Below, piece after piece: positions 41,198-51,334 of a stretch of 64,000 bases of DNA. The first letter of the stretch is position 1; each line of letters opens with the position of its first letter. Both the position numbers and the translations under genes were made by a program. The stretch lies in assembly GCF_026184235.1 (NCBI RefSeq), contig NZ_CP110806.1, positions 2,356,001-2,420,000 on the forward strand, read 5' to 3'. Origin of the DNA: Cellulomonas sp. S1-8. GTDB taxonomy: Bacteria > Actinomycetota > Actinomycetes > Actinomycetales > Cellulomonadaceae. The notes beneath the pieces were generated by a model, which was not told the DNA's origin, did no database searches, and saw nothing but the letters and a program-made list of their open reading frames with translations.

Positions 41198-42072
41198 GAC
41201 GCCCCCTGCGCGGGGCTGCCCGTGGCGAGGATGTCGATCACGAAGACCACCGTCTTGCCGGCCAGCTCCTCGCCGTCGGTGACGCCGAGGGGGTACGAGG
41301 GGGGCACGACGAGCATGACGCGGCTGCCGGCGGGCTGGTCGACCAGCCCCTCGGCCCAGGGCGGCACGTCCGACAGGAGGAACGAGACCGGCAGGACGCG
41401 CTGCCAGGTCGAGTCGAACAGCACGCCGTCGTCCCAGGCGAAGCCGCCGTACTGGACCGTGATGACGTCGCCGGCCGCGACCTGCGCGCCCGTGCCGCGC
41501 ACCAGCGGCTGCACCACGAGCCCGTCGGGCGGGGGGGTCCCCGTGGGCGCGAGCGTCAGCGCACCGTCACCGCTCTCGGTGACGACCGGCAGCGCCGGGT
41601 CCGGCGGCACGGGTTTGCCCACGGCACGGGTCGGCAGCACGTCGAGGACCGTCACGGTCGGGTAGTCCGCGCCGGACCCGCCGGGCGCCACCTGCAGCAG
41701 CCGGGCGCCGACCTGCTGACCCTGCAGCGTCTCGTACAGGTCCGTCCCGAGGTCCTCGGCGGTGAGCATCCGGGGCGTCGGGCTCGTGGAGTAGCTCTCC
41801 TTGACGAGGCTGCCGTCCGTGGCGTTCTCGAGCCAGAAGTCGATGAGCACGGGGGCACCGTCGACGAGCTCGGCGCCCGTGCCGGGCCAGATCACCTCCC
41901 GGAAGGTCCCGTCGACGCTCAGCGGCGTCAGGTACGTCACCGTGGGGAACTCCCCCGCACCGCCCGTCACCGTCACCTCCGGGTCGACCGACGTCACCGC
42001 GCCGCACGCCGCCAGGAGCAGCCCTGCGACGGTCAGCACCGTCACCCGGCGGACACCCGCCACCCACCGCAC
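41194..42072 (-). CDS. FKBP-type peptidyl-prolyl isomerase lipoprotein with two FKBP-like domains
   Basis: 292 aa. Signal with lipobox LLAAC (Cys about 23) predicts an outer-leaflet lipoprotein, a client of Lgt. Two FKBP-like units follow: about 50-155 (less conserved, [18 protein letters not shown]) and about 185-285 ([39 protein letters not shown]). GTG at 42072 has a GGGAGG site. FKBP genes next to pafA are common in actinobacteria; a folding role at the cell surface is likely. The stop overlaps the hisF start. Confidence 0.88.
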   Translation of the reverse strand: MRWVAGVRRVTVLTVAGLLLAACGAVTSVDPEVTVTGGAGEFPTVTYLTPLSVDGTFREVIWPGTGAELVDGAPVLIDFWLENATDGSLVKESYSTSPTPRMLTAEDLGTDLYETLQGQQVGARLLQVAPGGSGADYPTVTVLDVLPTRAVGKPVPPDPALPVVTESGDGALTLAPTGTPPPDGLVVQPLVRGTGAQVAAGDVITVQYGGFAWDDGVLFDSTWQRVLPVSFLLSDVPPWAEGLVDQPAGSRVMLVVPPSYPLGVTDGEELAGKTVVFVIDILATGSPAQGAS

Positions 42073-42200
42073 GTCCGCGCCTCCCGCAAAGTTCGCTCCA
42101 CCGTGGCACCGCCCGCGGCGGGTCGCCCCCGACCCGTCCGCGACGGGGCCTCACTGTACGGGGCGCGCGATCCGTCCCGCGGCGTCGTCCCGCGCACGTC

Positions 42201-42228
42201 CCCGTCCCCGCCCGCCACCGGGGACGGG
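42201..42228 (-). terminator. Hairpin after pafA
   Basis: CCCGTCCCCG (42201-42210) pairs with CGGGGACGGG (42219-42228), 10 bp, 8-nt loop, 2 nt beyond the pafA stop. The rest of the gap up to the FKBP start has no other feature. Confidence 0.65.
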
Positions 42229-42230
42229 CG

Positions 42231-43592
42231 TCACATCGACTCGATGAGCCGGTCGACGCGCTCGTCGACGTTGCGGAACGGGTCCTTGCACAGCACGGTG
42301 CGCTGCGCCTGGTCGTTGAGCTTGAGGTGGACCCAGTCGACCGTGTAGTCGCGGCGCGCGTCCTGCGCGGCGCGCACGAAGTCCCCGCGCAGCTTCGCGC
42401 GCGTCGTCTGCGGCGGGACCGCGGTCGCCTCGAACACGTCGAGGTCCGTGGTGACACGCTCGACGAGCCCGCGGGCAGCGAGCAGGTTGTACAGGCCCTC
42501 GGTGCGGGAGATGTCGTGGTACGCCAGGTCCAGCCGCTGGACGCGCACGTCCGACAGCTCGAGCCCGTGCTTCGCGCGGTAGCGCTCGATCAGGCGGTGC
42601 TTGATGACCCAGTCCAGCTCCCGCTCGACGAGCGACAGGTCGTCCGTGCGCAGCGCCCGCAGCCCGCGCTCCCACAGCTCGAGCACCTGCTTGGTGTCCG
42701 GCGACGGGCCCACCTCGGCGGACACGAAGTCGCTGACGCGGGAGAGGTACTCCTCCTGCAGGTCGATCGCGGTGACCGTGCGGCCCGTCGCGAGCGTCAC
42801 CGGCTGCTTGCCGGTCATGTCGTGGCTGATCTCCCGGATCGCCCGGATCGGGTTCTCCAGCGTCATGTCGCGCATCGTCACGCCGGCCTCGATGAGGCGC
42901 AGCAGCAGGTCCGTGGAGCCGACCTTGAGCATCGTCGTGGTCTCGGACATCGAGGAGTCGCCCACGATCACGTGCAGGCGCCGGTAGTGCTCGGCGTCGG
43001 CGTGCGGCTCGTCGCGCGTGTTGATGATGGGGCGTGAGCGCGTGGTCGCGCTGGAGACCGCCTCCCAGATGTGGTCCGCGCGCTGCGACAGGCAGTACAC
43101 CGCGCCCCGGGGCGTCGCGAGGACCTTGCCCGCACCCGTGAGGATCTGGCGCGTGATGAAGAACGGGACGAGCACGTCCGACAGTCGCGAGAAGTCGCCC
43201 TGGCGACGCACGAGGTAGTTCTCGTGGCAGCCGTAGGAGTTGCCGGCCGAGTCGGTGTTGTTCTTGAACAGGTGGATGCGACCGGGCAGCCCCTCGTGCT
43301 CCAGGCGCTGCTGGGCGTCCGCGACCAGGCCCTCGAGGATCCGCTCACCCGCGCGGTCGTGCGTGACCAGCTGCCGCCAGTCGTCGCACTCGGCCGTCGC
43401 GTACTCGGGGTGCGAGCCCACGTCGAGGTACAGCCGCGAGCCGTTGCGCAGGAAGACGTTCGACGAACGCCCCCACGCCACCACCTTGCGGAACAGGTAG
43501 CGCGCGACCTCGTCCGCGGACAGTCCGCGGCCGTCCTGCGCCGCGCACGTGACCCCGTACTCGGTCTCCAGACCGAAGATCCGCCTGTCCAT
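42231..43592 (-). CDS. pafA: Pup--protein ligase
   Basis: 453 aa, normal length. It uses ATP to attach the C-terminal Glu of Pup to lysines of target proteins. The start [12 protein letters not shown] carries the metal-binding Glu and the glutamine-synthetase-like nucleotide site; [38 protein letters not shown] and the C-terminal [19 protein letters not shown] are diagnostic. ATG at 43592. It lies 46 nt after prcA, within the proteasome locus, and differs from Dop by lacking the long insertion after the first strand. Confidence 0.96.
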   Translation of the reverse strand: MDRRIFGLETEYGVTCAAQDGRGLSADEVARYLFRKVVAWGRSSNVFLRNGSRLYLDVGSHPEYATAECDDWRQLVTHDRAGERILEGLVADAQQRLEHEGLPGRIHLFKNNTDSAGNSYGCHENYLVRRQGDFSRLSDVLVPFFITRQILTGAGKVLATPRGAVYCLSQRADHIWEAVSSATTRSRPIINTRDEPHADAEHYRRLHVIVGDSSMSETTTMLKVGSTDLLLRLIEAGVTMRDMTLENPIRAIREISHDMTGKQPVTLATGRTVTAIDLQEEYLSRVSDFVSAEVGPSPDTKQVLELWERGLRALRTDDLSLVERELDWVIKHRLIERYRAKHGLELSDVRVQRLDLAYHDISRTEGLYNLLAARGLVERVTTDLDVFEATAVPPQTTRAKLRGDFVRAAQDARRDYTVDWVHLKLNDQAQRTVLCKDPFRNVDERVDRLIESM

Positions 43593-43638
43593 GCGTCACT
43601 CCCCGTCTCGCTCGTCCGCCGGAACCCGCGGGCACCCC

Positions 43639-44376
43639 TCAGGGTGCGGGCGGTCCGTCCGTGCCGCCCACCGGGGCGCCGACCCCGCCGAGCACGTCCT
43701 CCAGCAGCGCGCCGGTCAGCCGGCGGAACGCGCGCCGCGGTCGGGTGCGGTCCAGCACCGCCACCTCCAGCTGCGACGCGCCCAGCGCGCGCGGCTCACC
43801 GTCGTCCGCGGCGGAGCCCAGGACCTGCACCGCGAGCCCGAGCGCCTGCGCGAGCGTCATGCCCGCCCGCCACCCGTCGCCGAGCACGCCGGCCAGGCGC
43901 TCGGCCTGCCCCCCCATGACGACCCACCCGTGCTCGTCCGTGACCGAGCCGTCGTACGACAGCCGGTAGATCTGGTCGCCGGCCGGGTCGCGCCCCACCT
44001 CGACGACGACGAGCTCGACCTCCAGCGGCTTGGACTCCGTGGTGAACACGGTGCCCAGGGTCTGCGCGTACGCGTTGGCCAGCCCCCGCGCCGTGACGTC
44101 GACCCGGTCGTAGGAGTAGCCGCGCAGGTCCGCGTACCGCACCCCCGCGACGCGCAGGTTCTCGAACTCGTTGTACTTGCCGACCGCGGCGAACGCGATG
44201 CGGTCGTAGATCTCGGAGATCTTGTGCAGCGCCCGCGACGGGTTCTCGGTCGCGAAGACGACGCCGTCGTCGTACTGCAGCACCACGACCGAGCGCCCGC
44301 GCGCGATGCCCTTGCGCGCGTAGTCCGCCCGGTCCTTCATCAGCTGCTCGGGCGAGACGTAGAACGGCATGCTCAT
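43639..44376 (-). CDS. prcA: 20S proteasome alpha subunit
   Basis: 245 aa. Forms the outer gating rings of the 20S core. Start [25 protein letters not shown] and the [26 protein letters not shown] stretch identify an actinobacterial alpha subunit; the catalytic Thr is absent as expected. The C-terminal 25 residues are Gly/Pro-rich. ATG at 44376 overlaps the prcB stop by 4 nt, with a GGGAGG site, so alpha and beta are made together. Confidence 0.95.
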   Translation of the reverse strand: MSMPFYVSPEQLMKDRADYARKGIARGRSVVVLQYDDGVVFATENPSRALHKISEIYDRIAFAAVGKYNEFENLRVAGVRYADLRGYSYDRVDVTARGLANAYAQTLGTVFTTESKPLEVELVVVEVGRDPAGDQIYRLSYDGSVTDEHGWVVMGGQAERLAGVLGDGWRAGMTLAQALGLAVQVLGSAADDGEPRALGASQLEVAVLDRTRPRRAFRRLTGALLEDVLGGVGAPVGGTDGPPAP

Positions 44377-45203
44377 CGGGCACCTCCCTCGCGTCGGGCG
44401 CTGCGCCGGCCGTTCTCGACGACGTCGACGGCGGCCGCGAGGTCGTCGTCCGGGACCCGCAGGTAGCCCGCCTCGGTCACCGTCGCCACGACGGGCCAGA
44501 TGCGGCGGGCGTGATCGGGTCCGCCCGTCGCGGAGTCGTCGTCCGCCGCGTCGACGAGGGCCTCGACCGCGACCCGGACCGCCGTGGACGCGTCCATGCC
44601 GGAACGCCACCGCTTCTTCAGCGAGCCGCGCGCGAACACCGACCCCGAGCCGACCGCGTGGTGGCCGTGCTCCTCGTACCGGCCGCCGGTGACGTCGTAG
44701 GAGAAGATCCGGCCGACCTCGAGCGCCAGGTCGTACCCGGCGAACAGCGGCACGACGGCCAGGCCCTGCATGGCCAGCCCCAGGTTGCCGCGGATCATCG
44801 TCGCGAGGCGGTTGGCCTTGCCGTCGAGGGAGAGCAGGCTGCCCTCGATCTTCTCGTAGTGCTCGAGCTCGAGCTGGAAGAGCCGGACGAGCTCGATCGC
44901 CAGCCCGGCGGTCCCGGCGATCCCGACGGCCGAGAACTCGTCCGCGGGGAACACCTTCTCGATGTGGCGGCTCGCGATCATCGAGCCCATCGTGGCGCGC
45001 CGGTCCCCCGCCATGACGACGCCGCCCTCGAACGTCAGCGCGACGATCGTCGTGCCGTGCGGCGCCTGCAGCTCACCGACCGGCACGGGCCGGTGACCCG
45101 GCAGGAGGTCCGGGGCGTACCCCGCGAGGAAGTCGACGAACGAGGAGGAACCGGGGGTCGTGAAGGCGTGCGGCAGCCGGCCGGACGAGGCGTGCAAGGT
45201 CAT
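44373..45203 (-). CDS. prcB: 20S proteasome beta subunit
   Basis: 276 aa precursor. A 50-residue propeptide is cut before Thr51 ([13 protein letters not shown]), the N-terminal nucleophile of the protease; the later [20 protein letters not shown] has the catalytic Asp and Lys. ATG at 45203; pup ends 6 nt upstream, so pup, prcB and prcA form one operon, followed by pafA. Confidence 0.96.
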   Translation of the reverse strand: MTLHASSGRLPHAFTTPGSSSFVDFLAGYAPDLLPGHRPVPVGELQAPHGTTIVALTFEGGVVMAGDRRATMGSMIASRHIEKVFPADEFSAVGIAGTAGLAIELVRLFQLELEHYEKIEGSLLSLDGKANRLATMIRGNLGLAMQGLAVVPLFAGYDLALEVGRIFSYDVTGGRYEEHGHHAVGSGSVFARGSLKKRWRSGMDASTAVRVAVEALVDAADDDSATGGPDHARRIWPVVATVTEAGYLRVPDDDLAAAVDVVENGRRSARREGGAR

Positions 45204-45209
45204 CGGCGC

Positions 45210-45401
45210 TCACTGACCGCCCTTCTGGACGAACCCGCGCACGAACTGCTCCGCGTTCTGCTCCAGGACGTCGTCGATCTCCTCGAGCAGCGCGTCGACC
45301 TCCGCGTCCCGTGCCTGCGCGCTCGTCGCGGCGGGCGTCGGCGTCTCGGGCTCGACCGGCTCGTCCTCCTGACGGTGCCTGACGTGCTCCTGCTCAGCCA
45401 T
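45210..45401 (-). CDS. pup: Prokaryotic ubiquitin-like protein Pup
   Basis: 63 aa, intrinsically disordered and acidic. It ends VRGFVQKGGQ; the C-terminal Gln must be deamidated to Glu by Dop before PafA can conjugate it. The helix-forming segment DAEVDALLEEIDDVLEQNAEQFVRGF is the Mpa/ARC-binding region. ATG at 45401 lies below the usual ORF length cut-off but is supported by a GGAGG site and by position between dop and prcB. Confidence 0.97.
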   Translation of the reverse strand: MAEQEHVRHRQEDEPVEPETPTPAATSAQARDAEVDALLEEIDDVLEQNAEQFVRGFVQKGGQ

Positions 45402-45499
45402 GGTGACCTCCGTCCTGCGGTCGCGTCCCGCGCGCCCGCGTGCCCACCCTAGGCCCCACGCCGCAGGTCCGTGGGCTGCACCCGCCCGGGCCCGGCGGG

Positions 45500-47107
45500 T
45501 CAGCCGCCGAGCGCCGCCAGCAGCGAGCGTGCGTCGGGGCTGCGGTCCAGCAGGTCGCCGACGTGGGCTCGCGTGCCGCGCAGCGGGTCCCGCATGGGGA
45601 CGCGCTGCAGGGTCTGCGCGCCCGGCACGTCGAACACCACGGAGTCCCAGCTCGCGGCGGAGATCTGCCCCCCGTACCGCGCCACGGCCTCGCCGCGGAA
45701 GTACGCGCGGGTGTCCTGGGGCGGGTGCACGACGGCGTCCTGGACCTGCTCGGGCGTCACCAGCAGCTCGACCGCGTCGGCCGCGACCAGCCGGTGGTAC
45801 AGGCCGCGCTCGGGGCGCACGTCCGACCACTGCAGGTCGACCGCGGCGAGCCGCGGGTGGTCCCAGGCCAGGTGGTCGCGTCGGCGCATGCCGTCGAGCA
45901 GGCGCAGCTTGGCGACCCACTCGACCTCGCGCGCGCACGACGCGGGGTCGTCGGCGAGCCGCCCCAGGACCGACTCCCAGCGGTCGAGCACGTCGCGGGT
46001 CTGGTCGTCCAGGGGCTCCCCGACGGCGTCGAGCGCGTCGCGCACCGCGGCCAGGTACTCGGCCTGGACCTCGAGCGCCGTGAGGCGCCGGCCGTCGGCG
46101 AGCTCGAGCCGCTCGGTGAGCGTGAGGTCGTGGCTGACCCGGTGCACCGCGGCCACGGGGTCGCGCAGCGCGAGCCGGTCCACCGCCCGCACGACCCCGC
46201 GCGCGGCACCTCCCGCCTCCGCCTGCTCGACGAGCCAGAGCACCAGCGACGTCGTGCCGACGCGCAGGTAGGTCGCCACCTCGAGCATCGTGGCGTCGCC
46301 GATGATGACGTGCAGCCGTCGCCACCGCGTCGGGTCCGCGTGGGGCTCGTCGCGCGTGTTGACGATGGGCCGGCGCAGGGTGGTCTCCAGGCCGACCTCG
46401 GCCTCGATGTAGTCCGCGCGCTGCGCGAGCTGGTACCCCGGGTGCTCACCGCGCTGGCCCAGCCCGACCCGGCCCGCACCGGTGAACACCTGGCGGGTCA
46501 CGAGGAACGGCGTGAGGCGCGCCACCAGGTCCCCGAACGGGACCGCGCGGTCGACGAGGTAGTTCTCGTGCATGCCGTACGTCGCGCCCTTGCCGTCCAC
46601 GTTGTTCTTGTACAGCGACACGTCCGGCAGTGCCGCGGTGGCCGCGAGCCGGCGCACCGAGTCGAGCATGACGAGCTCGCCCGCCCGGTCCCAGCGGACC
46701 GCGTCGAGCGGCGTGGTCACCTCCGGCGAGGAGTACTCGGGGTGGGCGTGGTCGACGTACAGGCGTGCGCCGTTGGTGAGGATGACGTTCGCGGCACCGG
46801 GGTCCTCGTACTCCTCGACCTCGGAGCGCGCCACGTCCTGCAGGCCGTCGCCCGACGGCGCCGGGACGGCCGGGACGTCGGTGAGGAGCGACGGGTGCGC
46901 GGACGCGCGCTGCAGGTGGAACCCCCGCGCGTCGTGCAGCGGGTCCTCGTCGTCGTAGTCCCAGCGCGCGCGGGCACGGCCGGCCTCGCGCGCCGTGGCG
47001 TGCACCGCGACGACGTGACTCGACAGGAGCATCGGGTTGGCCAGCGGGCGTCCCGGCTGCAGGACGCCGTACTCCGTCTCGAGCCCCATCACGCGCCGCA
47101 CGGTCAC
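45500..47107 (-). CDS. dop: Pup deamidase/depupylase Dop
   Basis: 535 aa, a PafA homologue. Starts [16 protein letters not shown]; the long insertion after the first strand (PGRPLANPMLLSSHVVAVHA...) marks Dop. KNNVDGKGATYGMHENYLV and [19 protein letters not shown] match the family. It converts PupGln to PupGlu and removes Pup from substrates. GTG at 47107 lies 7 nt after TAGGGT, a leaderless start; a second GTG two codons later is possible. It precedes pup by 98 nt. Confidence 0.95.
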   Translation of the reverse strand: MTVRRVMGLETEYGVLQPGRPLANPMLLSSHVVAVHATAREAGRARARWDYDDEDPLHDARGFHLQRASAHPSLLTDVPAVPAPSGDGLQDVARSEVEEYEDPGAANVILTNGARLYVDHAHPEYSSPEVTTPLDAVRWDRAGELVMLDSVRRLAATAALPDVSLYKNNVDGKGATYGMHENYLVDRAVPFGDLVARLTPFLVTRQVFTGAGRVGLGQRGEHPGYQLAQRADYIEAEVGLETTLRRPIVNTRDEPHADPTRWRRLHVIIGDATMLEVATYLRVGTTSLVLWLVEQAEAGGAARGVVRAVDRLALRDPVAAVHRVSHDLTLTERLELADGRRLTALEVQAEYLAAVRDALDAVGEPLDDQTRDVLDRWESVLGRLADDPASCAREVEWVAKLRLLDGMRRRDHLAWDHPRLAAVDLQWSDVRPERGLYHRLVAADAVELLVTPEQVQDAVVHPPQDTRAYFRGEAVARYGGQISAASWDSVVFDVPGAQTLQRVPMRDPLRGTRAHVGDLLDRSPDARSLLAALGG

Positions 47108-47114
47108 GGCGCCC

Positions 47115-47120
47115 ACCCTA
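47115..47120 (-). promoter_or_regulatory. -10 box TAGGGT, leaderless dop promoter
   Basis: TANNNT hexamer 7 nt before the dop GTG; no Shine-Dalgarno sequence. Confidence 0.5.
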
Positions 47121-47168
47121 GGCGCACGGGCGCGGCCCGGCGTCGCGAGCTCGGTGCGTGCGAGGCCC

Positions 47169-47186
47169 GGCGCGCTCCCGCGCGCC
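47169..47186 (-). terminator. Hairpin after arc
   Basis: GGCGCGC and GCGCGCC, 7-bp stem with a TCCC loop, 3 nt beyond the arc stop and upstream of the dop promoter. Confidence 0.5.
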
Positions 47187-47189
47187 ACG

Positions 47190-48824
47190 TCACAGGTACT
47201 GGCCGGTGCTCGTGACGTTCTGGATGGTGCGCGACGCCTCGACGCCCTTCTTGCCCTGGACGATGGTGCGGATGAACACGATCCGCTCGCCCTTCTTGCC
47301 CGAGATCCGGGCCCAGTCGTCGGGGTTGGTCGTGTTGGGCAGGTCCTCGTTCTCCTTGAACTCGTCGACGCACGCCGCGAGCAGGTGGTCCACGCGGATG
47401 CCGCGCTGACCGGTCGCGAGCAGGTCCTTGATGGCGGACTTCTTGGCGCGGTCGACGACGTTCTGGATCATGGCGCCGGAGTTGAAGTCCTTGAAGAACA
47501 GGACCTCCTTGTCGCCGCTGGCGTAGGTGACCTCGAGGAACCGGTTCTCGTCCGCCTCGGAGTACATGCGCTCGACGACCCGCTCGATCATCGCCTCGAC
47601 GGCCGCGTTGGCGGACCCGTCGTGCTCCGCGACGTCGTCGGGGTGGATCGGCAGGTCCGCCGTCAGGTACTTGGCGAAGATCTCGCGGGCACCCTCGGCG
47701 TCGGGACGCTCGATCTTGATCTTCACGTCGAGGCGCCCAGGACGCAGGATCGCGGGGTCGATCATGTCCTCGCGGTTCGACGCCCCGATGACGATGACGT
47801 TGTCGAGCCGCTCGACGCCGTCGATCTCGGACAGCAGCTGCGGGACGATCGTCGTCTCGACGTCGCTCGAGACCCCCGTCCCGCGGGTCCGGAACAGCGA
47901 CTCCATCTCGTCGAAGAAGACGACGACCGGGTGCCCCTGCGAGGCCTTCTCCCGGGCACGGGCGAAGATCAGGCGGATGTGCCGCTCCGTCTCGCCGACG
48001 TACTTGTTGAGCAGCTCGGGGCCCTTGACGTTGAGGAAGAACGAGCGCGCGTCGGCCGTGTCCTCGCCGCGCGCTGCCGCGGCCGTCGCCGCCAGGGAGT
48101 GCGCGACGGCCTTCGCGATCAGCGTCTTGCCGCACCCGGGCGGCCCGTAGAGCAGGACCCCCTTGGGCGGCTTGAGCCCGTGCTCACGGAACAGCTCGGG
48201 GTGCAGGAACGGCAGCTCGACCGCGTCCCGGATCGCCTCGATCTGCGGGCCGAGCCCGCCGATGTCGGTGTAGTCGATGTCCGGGACCTCCTCGAGGACC
48301 AGCTCCTCGACCTCGGCCCGCGGGATCACCTCGAACACGAACCCGCTGCGGGAGTCGATCGTCAGGGCGTCCCCGACGCGCACACCTGCGTCGGCCACCT
48401 GGCCGGCGAACCGGACGACCCGCTCCTCGTCGCCCCGCCCGACGACCAGCGCGCGACCGCCGCCGAGCGTCTCCTTGACGGTCACGATCTCGCCGACCTG
48501 CTCGTAGCCGCCGGCCTCGACGACCGTGAGCGCCTCGTTGAGCATGACCTCCTGGCCGGGGCGCAGGTGGTGGACGTCGAGCGTCGGGCTCGCGCCGACG
48601 TGCATCTTGCGACCCGCGGACATGATGTCGACCGTGCCGTCGGCACGCGCGCCGAGGAACGTCGCGTACGTGCCCGGGGGCTTGGCCAGGTCGTCCACCT
48701 GGCGCTTGAGCTCGAGGATCTGCTCGCGTGCCGCGACCAGGGCCTCGCTGAGCCGCTCGTTCTTCGCGGCGAGCACTGCCATCTCACGTTGCAGGTCACG
48801 TCCGGGGACAGCGGGTTCGGTCAT
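47190..48824 (-). CDS. arc: Proteasomal AAA ATPase ARC/Mpa
   Basis: 544 aa. It binds pupylated proteins, unfolds them and feeds the 20S core. Residues about 8-48 form the Pup-binding coiled coil; two OB domains follow (about 55-170); the AAA domain has Walker A GPPGCGKT at 227-234, Walker [12 protein letters not shown] and [25 protein letters not shown]. It ends TGQYL, the C-terminal gate-opening motif with penultimate Tyr. ATG at 48824. Dop follows 82 nt downstream with its own leaderless promoter, and trmI ends 159 nt upstream. Confidence 0.96.
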   Translation of the reverse strand: MTEPAVPGRDLQREMAVLAAKNERLSEALVAAREQILELKRQVDDLAKPPGTYATFLGARADGTVDIMSAGRKMHVGASPTLDVHHLRPGQEVMLNEALTVVEAGGYEQVGEIVTVKETLGGGRALVVGRGDEERVVRFAGQVADAGVRVGDALTIDSRSGFVFEVIPRAEVEELVLEEVPDIDYTDIGGLGPQIEAIRDAVELPFLHPELFREHGLKPPKGVLLYGPPGCGKTLIAKAVAHSLAATAAAARGEDTADARSFFLNVKGPELLNKYVGETERHIRLIFARAREKASQGHPVVVFFDEMESLFRTRGTGVSSDVETTIVPQLLSEIDGVERLDNVIVIGASNREDMIDPAILRPGRLDVKIKIERPDAEGAREIFAKYLTADLPIHPDDVAEHDGSANAAVEAMIERVVERMYSEADENRFLEVTYASGDKEVLFFKDFNSGAMIQNVVDRAKKSAIKDLLATGQRGIRVDHLLAACVDEFKENEDLPNTTNPDDWARISGKKGERIVFIRTIVQGKKGVEASRTIQNVTSTGQYL

Positions 48825-48982
48825 GGTGATCGGCCTCCGTTCCGCGTCGCGATGCGCCCTTCCTCCGGTCCACCGTGCACGTCGCTGTGCCTGCTGGTCC
48901 GACGACAGTAACCGCACCTGTCAACAGGTCGGGCGCGTCGCAGCGGGCGTGTCCGTCTCGTCCCGCAGCGTGGACGGCCCGC

Positions 48983-50041
48983 TCAGTCGGTCGACGACCC
49001 GGTCGCCGGCCCCTGCGGTCCCAGGTCCTCGGGTGCGACGTGCAGCTCGCGCCGCACGCGACGGATCTTCTTCGCGGACGTCTCCCGCTCCCCCATCGTC
49101 TCGGCCGACCACAGGTCCGCGTCGGCCACGGGCGCGCCGTCCTCGGCCACGGGGTACGAGCCCTTCGCCGGGCGGCGCTTGCGGTGCGGGGGCTCCACGC
49201 CGTCGGCGAGCCGCCGGGTGGTCAGCAGGAAGCCGGTGTGACCGATCATGCGGTGCTGCGGACGCACGGCCAGGCCCTCGAGGTGCCAGCCGCGCACCAT
49301 CGACTCCCACGCCTCCGGCTCGGTGTACCGGCCGTCGGTGCGCACGTCCTCGGCCAGCCGGGACAGCTGGGTCGTCGTCGCGACGTAGCAGACCAGGACC
49401 CCGCCGGGCGCCAGGGCCGTGGCGACGGCGTCGAGGTTCTCCCAGGGCGCGAGCATGTCGAGCACGACGCGGTCGACGGTGCCGGGGTCCGCGGCCGTCG
49501 GCAGCACGTCGGCGAGGTCACCCAGGCGCAGGTCCCAGGCGGGGTGCGGACCGCCGAAGAACGTCTCGACGTTGCCGCGCGCGATCGCCGCGAAGTCCTC
49601 GCGACGCTCGACGGACACGAGCCGGCCGCCGTCGCCGACGGCTCGCAGCAGCGCGAGCGTGAGCCCACCGGACCCGACCCCCGCCTCGACGACCGTCGCC
49701 CCCGGGTACACGTCGCCCATCGTCACGATCTGCCCCGCGTCCTTGGGGTAGATCACGGCGGCGCCGCGCGGCATGGACAGGACGTGGTCGGCCAGCAGCG
49801 GGCGCAGCGCGAGGTAGGCGATCCCGGTGGTGTTGTGGACGACCACACCCTCGGACGCCCCGATGAGCTCGGTGTGCCGCAGGTAGCCGCGGTGCGTGTG
49901 GAAGCTCGCGTCGGGGTCCAGCGTGATGGTGTGCAGGCGCCCGCGCGGGTCGGTGAGCTGGACGCGCTCGCCGACGCGGAAGCGGCCACGGCGCTGGGCG
50001 GCCCCGGTCGGTGCGGGCACGGCGGCGTCGTCGGTGGTCAC
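48983..50041 (-). CDS. trmI: tRNA (adenine-58-N1)-methyltransferase TrmI
   Basis: 352 aa. SAM-dependent enzyme that methylates A58 in the T-loop of tRNAs. The SAM-binding VVEAGVGSGGLTLALL, VERREDFA, and the catalytic-side DMLAPWENLDAV are intact; an N-terminal OB-like domain (FRVGERVQLTDPRGRLHTITL) precedes. GTG at 50041, 8 nt after TAGACT. The C-terminal 70 residues are charged and variable. In actinobacteria the gene commonly sits beside arc, as here. Confidence 0.93.
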   Translation of the reverse strand: MTTDDAAVPAPTGAAQRRGRFRVGERVQLTDPRGRLHTITLDPDASFHTHRGYLRHTELIGASEGVVVHNTTGIAYLALRPLLADHVLSMPRGAAVIYPKDAGQIVTMGDVYPGATVVEAGVGSGGLTLALLRAVGDGGRLVSVERREDFAAIARGNVETFFGGPHPAWDLRLGDLADVLPTAADPGTVDRVVLDMLAPWENLDAVATALAPGGVLVCYVATTTQLSRLAEDVRTDGRYTEPEAWESMVRGWHLEGLAVRPQHRMIGHTGFLLTTRRLADGVEPPHRKRRPAKGSYPVAEDGAPVADADLWSAETMGERETSAKKIRRVRRELHVAPEDLGPQGPATGSSTD

Positions 50042-50049
50042 GGGCGCCG

Positions 50050-50055
50050 AGTCTA
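50050..50055 (-). promoter_or_regulatory. -10 box TAGACT, leaderless trmI promoter
   Basis: TANNNT hexamer 8 nt before the trmI GTG; no Shine-Dalgarno sequence. Confidence 0.5.
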
Positions 50056-50070
50056 GGTGCCGGGCGTGCG

Positions 50071-51201
50071 TCAGGCCCGCAGGGCCGCCACGACGTCACC
50101 GGTGCGCACGAGCGCGACGACACGTCCCGCCACGACCGCGGCGATGACCGGCCCGTGCGCGGACGCCGCCGAGAGGGCGCGCAGCAGCGCGTCGCCCGTC
50201 AGGGAGCCGTCGACCACGGCACCCACGGGGAGCGGCGTCGAGACGGCGACGACGTTGGTGGTGCCGGCCAGGTCGGCAGGCACGCGTGCCGCGGCCTCGG
50301 TGTCGACGTAGGCCGCCGGCCGGCCGTCGGGCGCGAGGACGACGACCTCCGCGGTCTGCGCGGCCGCGGCCGTGGCCTGCGCCTGGGCGAGCGACGCCTG
50401 CGCGCCGACCACGACGGCCGGACGACCCACGCGCTGCAGCGTCAGGGCCTCCACGGCACGCCCCGAACGTCCGGCGCGTACGGCGGCGGACGCCCCCGAC
50501 CACAGGAACGCCCCGATGAGCGCCGCCCACACCACGGACACGAGGTCGGGGCTGCGGCCTGCGAGCCACGGACGCACCAGCACGGCGACGACGACGCCCA
50601 CCGCGACGACGCGACCCGTCCAGCCCGCGACGATGCTGCCGCGGTGCCGGTCGCCGGTCGCGGCCCACACGCCGGCCTCGAGGATGCGCCCGCCGTCGAG
50701 CGGCAGCCCGGGCACGAGGTTGAACAGCCCGACGAAGCCGTTGGCGACGGCACCGGCCACCAGGACCGTCCGCAGCAGGGAGCCCTCCGGCGCCACCTGG
50801 AGCGCCACCAGGAGGAAGCCCCCGGCGAGCACGAGGTTGGCGACCGGGCCGACGACCGCGACCAGCGCGCTCGTCGCCGGCGTCGGCGCCGCGCCGCCGA
50901 ACGTCGTGTGCCCGCCCCACAGCGTCAGGACGAACGCGTGCGGCTGCTGCCCGCGCGCCTTCGCGACCAGCCCGTGGGCGAGCTCGTGGACCAGGACGGA
51001 CGCGAACAGCAGGACGACGAACACGAGCGCCACGACGTACGGCAGCGCGCCGCCACCGCCCGTCCAGGTGCGCACGCTCGGCGCGAACACCAGGGTCAGC
51101 ACGACGGCCGCGAGCAGCCAGCTCGGCGCCAGGACGACGGGGGCCCCGGCGACGTGCCCGAGCACCCAGCCGGACGGACGCTCGGGTCGCGGTGCGCTCA
51201 C
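50071..51201 (-). CDS. M50 (site-2 protease) family metalloprotease with CBS-like tail
   Basis: 376 aa. Intramembrane zinc protease: HELAHG at 72-77 gives two His ligands and Glu73, and NLVPGLPLDGGR supplies the third ligand Asp. About six membrane segments precede a soluble C-terminal region (about 255-376) that looks like a pair of CBS modules (GRPAVVVGAQASLAQAQATAA, VAVSTPLPVGAVVDGSL). GTG at 51201, 7 nt after TAGGCT. Such proteases cleave anti-sigma factors or other membrane proteins; the client here is unknown. Divergent from the RecB-like nuclease. Confidence 0.88.
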   Translation of the reverse strand: MSAPRPERPSGWVLGHVAGAPVVLAPSWLLAAVVLTLVFAPSVRTWTGGGGALPYVVALVFVVLLFASVLVHELAHGLVAKARGQQPHAFVLTLWGGHTTFGGAAPTPATSALVAVVGPVANLVLAGGFLLVALQVAPEGSLLRTVLVAGAVANGFVGLFNLVPGLPLDGGRILEAGVWAATGDRHRGSIVAGWTGRVVAVGVVVAVLVRPWLAGRSPDLVSVVWAALIGAFLWSGASAAVRAGRSGRAVEALTLQRVGRPAVVVGAQASLAQAQATAAAAQTAEVVVLAPDGRPAAYVDTEAAARVPADLAGTTNVVAVSTPLPVGAVVDGSLTGDALLRALSAASAHGPVIAAVVAGRVVALVRTGDVVAALRA

Positions 51202-51208
51202 GGCCGTC

Positions 51209-51214
51209 AGCCTA
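51209..51214 (-). promoter_or_regulatory. -10 box TAGGCT, leaderless M50 promoter
   Basis: TANNNT hexamer 7 nt before the GTG at 51201. Confidence 0.5.
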
Positions 51215-51321
51215 CGGTCGCCCCGCGCGCCCGTCGCCCGGGTCGCCGTGCGGCGGCGCGACGATGCGGCGACGCGACGACGGGGCGGCGCGGCGGCGGA
51301 CCCGGTGTCGGTGGGCAGGCC

Positions 51322-51327
51322 TAGGCT
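51322..51327 (+). promoter_or_regulatory. -10 box TAGGCT, leaderless promoter of the RecB-like gene
   Basis: TANNNT hexamer 7 nt before the GTG at 51335, facing the M50 promoter across a 107-nt gap. Confidence 0.5.
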
Positions 51328-51334
51328 CCGGAGC

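Noticed and set aside
48905-48929. TTGACA and TACTGT on the minus strand upstream of arc
   Set aside because: The two hexamers are only 8 nt apart, far too close for a -35/-10 pair. The ACCTG/CAGGT repeat around TTGACA is short; kept only as a note.
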